Below are positions 60,403-64,000 of a stretch of DNA of 64,000 bases, piece after piece. Position numbers and translations under genes: made by a program. Source of the DNA: Owenia fusiformis. Taxonomy: Eukaryota > Annelida > Polychaeta > Sabellida > Oweniidae. The stretch is from positions 19,792,455 to 19,856,454 of the forward strand of contig CAIIXF020000002.1 in the NCBI GenBank assembly GCA_903813345.2, read 5' to 3'. Positions within the stretch are counted from its first letter, which is position 1. Each line of letters starts with the position of its first letter. The notes under the pieces are model-generated. The model was not told where the DNA came from. It saw nothing but the letters and a program-made list of their open reading frames with translations, and made no database searches.

Positions 60403-63400
60403 TCATTTGTGCATGATTATGGCGCTTTTTAACCTTTTCGAACCACTTAATTTTTTTCGCAATTCCTCTCTTTGTATCTCTGCCTTGCGTTCCTCTAATG
60501 TTCGATAGTTTTTTAGAATACGATTTCTGAGTTCTTTTTCTTGCTGTTCAAGTTTTTCCTTTTTGCGCTTTTGGGCAAGAATTTTGCGTTTCTCTTGAAG
60601 CATTTTGATCTTCTTTTCCTTTTCTACTTGTCGCCTTCTCTCCTCTTCTAATTCGTGTTCCTTTTTCACAAGTTCTTCCTTTTCTTTTATTGCCTGCAAA
60701 CACATCAAAAAGTATATAATATTAAAAACAAACACAGTTTTACAATGAATCAGATGCGAGTAGGTAGTTTCGCCACCAGGTAGCTTGTGCTTGTTCGGGT
60801 CAGATAGCATGGCAAGTATAGCAAAAAGTTCCCTTTAACTTTATATTCATGTGTTTTAGTGACTCAATTCTCATATCACCCTTATGTATCTAATAGTTAT
60901 GTAAATTAAAATATGTCCAGTAAAGGAAAATGTTATCTGCCCATTTAACTTTTTGTGATTTTATAACATGGGTTCAATGGGGAATCTCCGAAAACTAGAA
61001 GTCACATTTTCAAAAAAATTAACAAATTTTCAAAGTTGATAAACTATTTTCGAAACCATATTTCTAGATGTCCTATTACTTGTTGATTTTAAATATGACT
61101 TCACTTTGAATTTTGAATATTTAATGATGTAAATCAAGATTATATCTACTCACATCTAGTCTATTAACTTAAATTTTACTGCTCATGAAATATGTACGTT
61201 TAACATGTAAAAATTGTTCTGCCTCATGGCCAGCTAAGCAATAATATTTTAAAAACTGTAAGGTTTAGTACAAAACCTTACTTTCAGTCTTTTGAGAATC
61301 TCTTTCATGATTCGTATAGATTCTAATTTCCTCTGAGTAATGATCATCTTTCTCTCTTCTCGTGCTATCCTAAGCTGCATACGACGTTGCTCTTCTTGGC
61401 GCTTTCTCTCTAGATTTTTTTCATGACGTTTGATTTCCCGCATTTTTCTCCTTTCCTCCTTTTTCTTCTGTTTTTCCATAAGTTTTCTTTGTTTTTCTTC
61501 TTTCTCCTGTTCTTGCCTTCTCCTAAAATGCAAAACCAATTCAATTTTGAACATTCTTCCATACAAGCATTGTGTCATGAAAAAAGTATAAAATTTGTTT
61601 AACGAGGAAATGAAACTGTAATGAATACTGTAGATTGGGTTAATTTGGCACCCGCTTTAATTTGGCGAATTTGGCGAAATTGAAAAATTCGCCAATATAA
61701 ATCTTCGCCAAAATTTAGAATGAATCCCCGGGAATTATCTAGGGTATTTCGTCCAGTGTATTTAGGTCATTTCCGGTTTAGTTTTTTCCAAAAATATGAA
61801 AAATGTCTCTCATAAACTGGCTCAGAACTGGTCCGTCACTCATTAATACTCAGGGAAAAACTAGAAAGGAAAAGCATGGTAAAGTAGCAGCATCGATCGA
61901 GGTGCAAAATGTAAAGGATGATCCCACAAAAATGTACAAACGTGGTGAATATCGCTAGTGGTCCTCAAAAGAACATAGCCAAACATGCCCATTTACATGG
62001 CAATTCGCAAACAGCGCGGCGCGTAAGTTAATTAAATTTTTTTTGCATATCTGCCAAATTAAATAGCCGCCAATATGCCAAAAATGGCAAAATCGCCAAA
62101 TTAAGTAGCGCCAAATTAACCCAATCTACAGTATCCAAATATTGAAATAAGAGAATCTAGAATTCAGAAATAATTTTCCAGTCTCATTTTTGAAATATCA
62201 GGCATTATGGGTAAAAAAATTTCCAGAACTTGGTGCCATGTAACATCTTTCTAAGGAATGAACCATAATTTAAACATACAGCATTAATATGCAAAATGTC
62301 ACCATTTGCCATTTGTTACAGACACTGACCACCGAATACCAACCATCAAAAACCAAACAATACTTTTGGTAGCGTGATAAAATAAAACACACTGGCATTT
62401 ACATGCAAAAGGTCACATCACTATCTGAACACTATCCGCCAGACAATGTCCACAAAAAGGTTAGAGACATAATAAATGACATGAGACTGGTGTACCTTTC
62501 ATCTTCTCGTTTATCTTCCCGCTGCCTCTCCAGTTGAGCCAACATTTCCCTCTCCAGACGACGTTTGCGGATGTTTTTGTCAGTTAGATGCTTTAACTTG
62601 TCAAAGTCAACCTGAAATATGAATATCCAAAGAAGTACATTTTTGCTTGTGGATAGAAAATACATGATCATTCACTTTTATTCCCACAAAATTAATGACT
62701 CACTACACTGGCTCACTGCATTGGGAGGTTGTGGGTTTGATTCCCACCAGGGTGGAGTGACTTTTTCACATCAGCCCTTAACGTAGGATTTGATCGTATG
62801 TTTTAAGATTAACTAATTGGGAAATTATTTCATATTTAGTTTTGACAAGCATATTTTGAATTGACTGGCAAAAAATTATCTTTATACAGATTTTTATGTG
62901 AAACTGTGTCAACAGAAAAACTTTGATATTTGAAGTGATTGTTTTGATGGGGTCTTGGGTGGTTTTTTGATTATCTACAATTTTTAGGGGGACCATTCCT
63001 TAGCTTGAAAATACCTCTTGGCTTTAAAACATTTGACTAAATCTTTATAAATGATATTTACCTTTATTGGAGCAACAAAGGCTTTTCCTTCATCATCTTT
63101 GAACATGAGCTTCTTATCACGGAGGGCATTCATGCATTTTACAAATCCCATATACTCTTTATACTGGAGATAAACTTCAAAAGTGAGATCTGGACCAAAA
63201 GTACTAAACTGTTGGACACGCTGTACTGGAGCGGTTGCGGTCCCAGCACTTCCTTTTATTTTACTTAGCACCATTTCTTGCCTATAGGGATCTAGACATG
63301 GGATATCCATGCATCGAATCTCACCAAATTGTTCAAATATTTTCTGTATGAGGTATTCACTTGGTTTGTCTTTTACATCATCGTTACGATTAACAAACCA

Positions 63401-63868
63401 TCTTATAGGGAGATCTTTCATATGTACAGTGTCTGGTCTTTCACCGGCTTTCATTTCGTTCATATTTTTGGCATCACGGAAAAATGAATCCCAATCATGG
63501 CGACTAGGAAATGTTGACTTTGCTTCTGCAGCTCGTACTTTTAAAGTATCTGGAAATCCACTGAGTTTGATTGTTTTACTATCTAGTCTTGTGATCATCA
63601 GTTTGATCAAAGCTTTATTGTCCGCCTCGCCTTCAAACCTGATAAACTCAAGTGTACTTTTAACAACTTTTAACTGTGTGAACTGGTCAGGTCTGACGAA
63701 ATGTTTAATTTTCTCCATCACTTCCCAATTCGATATAGATTTTCCTGGGTTTTTGATGGATGGTAGCTGAACGCTGACATTAAGCCTAGCAAGTGGTTTC
63801 AAGAATAGGCCATGGGGTTCAAACAGCTCCACGCACTCTGATGTATCATTGCATATAGATGTTGCCAT
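60403..63868 (-). CDS. AKAP17A: A-kinase anchor protein 17A (XE7/SFRS17A-like)
   Basis: AKAP17A anchors protein kinase A in nuclear speckles and affects splicing. Coding exons: 63868-63062, 62611-62496, 61522-61282, 60693-60403. Phases join to 484 residues. The start is the ATG at 63868 (MATSICNDTSECVELFEPHG); the frame is open upstream to a splice acceptor at 63894, so a 5' UTR exon lies outside the window. Family hallmarks are GKSISNWEVMEK, FIRFEGE, KTIKLSGF, RHDWDSFFRDAK and KPSEY...FGEIR of the RRM-like region, then a long Arg/Glu/Lys-rich helix (exons 2-4). The human protein is about 695 residues and ends in an RS-rich tail. Here a stop follows SAIIMHK, so the tail is absent or encoded in exons I could not identify. 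Confidence 0.95.
61628..62131. mobile_element. TA-flanked MITE with 22 bp perfect inverted ends
   Basis: CTGTAGATTGGGTTAATTTG at the left and its exact complement at the right, with TA duplications (61626 and 62132). The interior near both ends repeats GGCGAATTTGGCGAAAT-like blocks. No frame. AKAP17A intron 2. Confidence 0.9.
62281..62490 (+). mobile_element. One or two GTCACCACC-family copies beside an AKAP17A exon
   Basis: A first copy starts at about 62281 (GCATTAATATGCAAAATGTC ACCATTTGCC). A decayed second one (TTACATGCAAAAGGTCACAT ... AAAAGGTTAGAGACATAATA) begins at about 62396 and runs to within a few bases of the AKAP17A exon 2 donor at 62495. Confidence 0.65.
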
Positions 63869-64000
63869 GTTGTACAGCAACTCAGGCTTCAAAACTGAAA
63901 CGAAAAACGGAAAACATGTTTAGATTGAAAAGAAAAACATTGGATCAAAAATAATTTTAGTAAAATATATCTCATGAATAGCTAGAAAGTCATTTTGCAC

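Noticed and set aside
63309..63770. 153-residue plus-strand frame
   Set aside because: Antisense shadow of AKAP17A exon 1.

Overview
This window looks like nuclear DNA from an invertebrate animal. It is AT-rich, has split genes with GT-AG introns, and is crowded with short inverted-repeat transposons and minisatellites. The conserved proteins (exocyst subunit EXOC1, splicing-associated AKAP17A) are animal proteins. Nested C-type lectins, GACAGACGG-type tails ending in a GCTCAC...GTGAGC hairpin, and the general composition suggest a marine invertebrate, perhaps a bivalve mollusc. The species call is an inference.

Layout. 1-7.1 kb: a minus-strand gene of unknown identity, probably nuclear, with two resolved coding exons at 4.9-5.9 kb and a likely first exon near 7.05 kb. 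9.8-10.3 kb: a hAT-like short transposon. 10.5-47.9 kb: the complete minus-strand EXOC1 gene. I resolved 23 coding exons whose splice phases all join, giving 921 residues, and a likely non-coding first exon and promoter near 51.6-51.75 kb. Three lectin genes lie on the plus strand inside EXOC1 introns: two tandem, intronless collagen-plus-C-type-lectin genes (18.6-19.4 and 20.6-21.5 kb) and one four-exon C-type lectin (36.5-38.7 kb). 48-60 kb: mostly gene-poor, with a 1.7 kb inverted-repeat element and a few weak ORFs. 60.4-63.9 kb: AKAP17A on the minus strand, coding sequence apparently complete; its upstream 5' UTR exon lies beyond the right edge.

The most unusual signal is in EXOC1. At least seven of its 23 exons have a tandem repeat whose unit is made from the exon's own edge plus the adjoining intron. 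The splice acceptor is multiplied about 17x (exon 2), about 47x (exon 17) and about 30x (exon 22), and is duplicated once at exon 6. The donor edge is triplicated at exon 11 and expanded about 12x in degenerate form at exon 14. The final C-terminal coding segment with its stop codon is triplicated (exon 23). AKAP17A next door shows none of this. The lectin genes also grew by tandem duplication, both of whole genes and of Gly-X-Y triplets.

Functionally, EXOC1 (vesicle tethering) and AKAP17A (splicing and PKA anchoring) are housekeeping genes. The nested lectins are secreted and probably serve recognition or immunity. No rRNA, tRNA or CRISPR array was seen.
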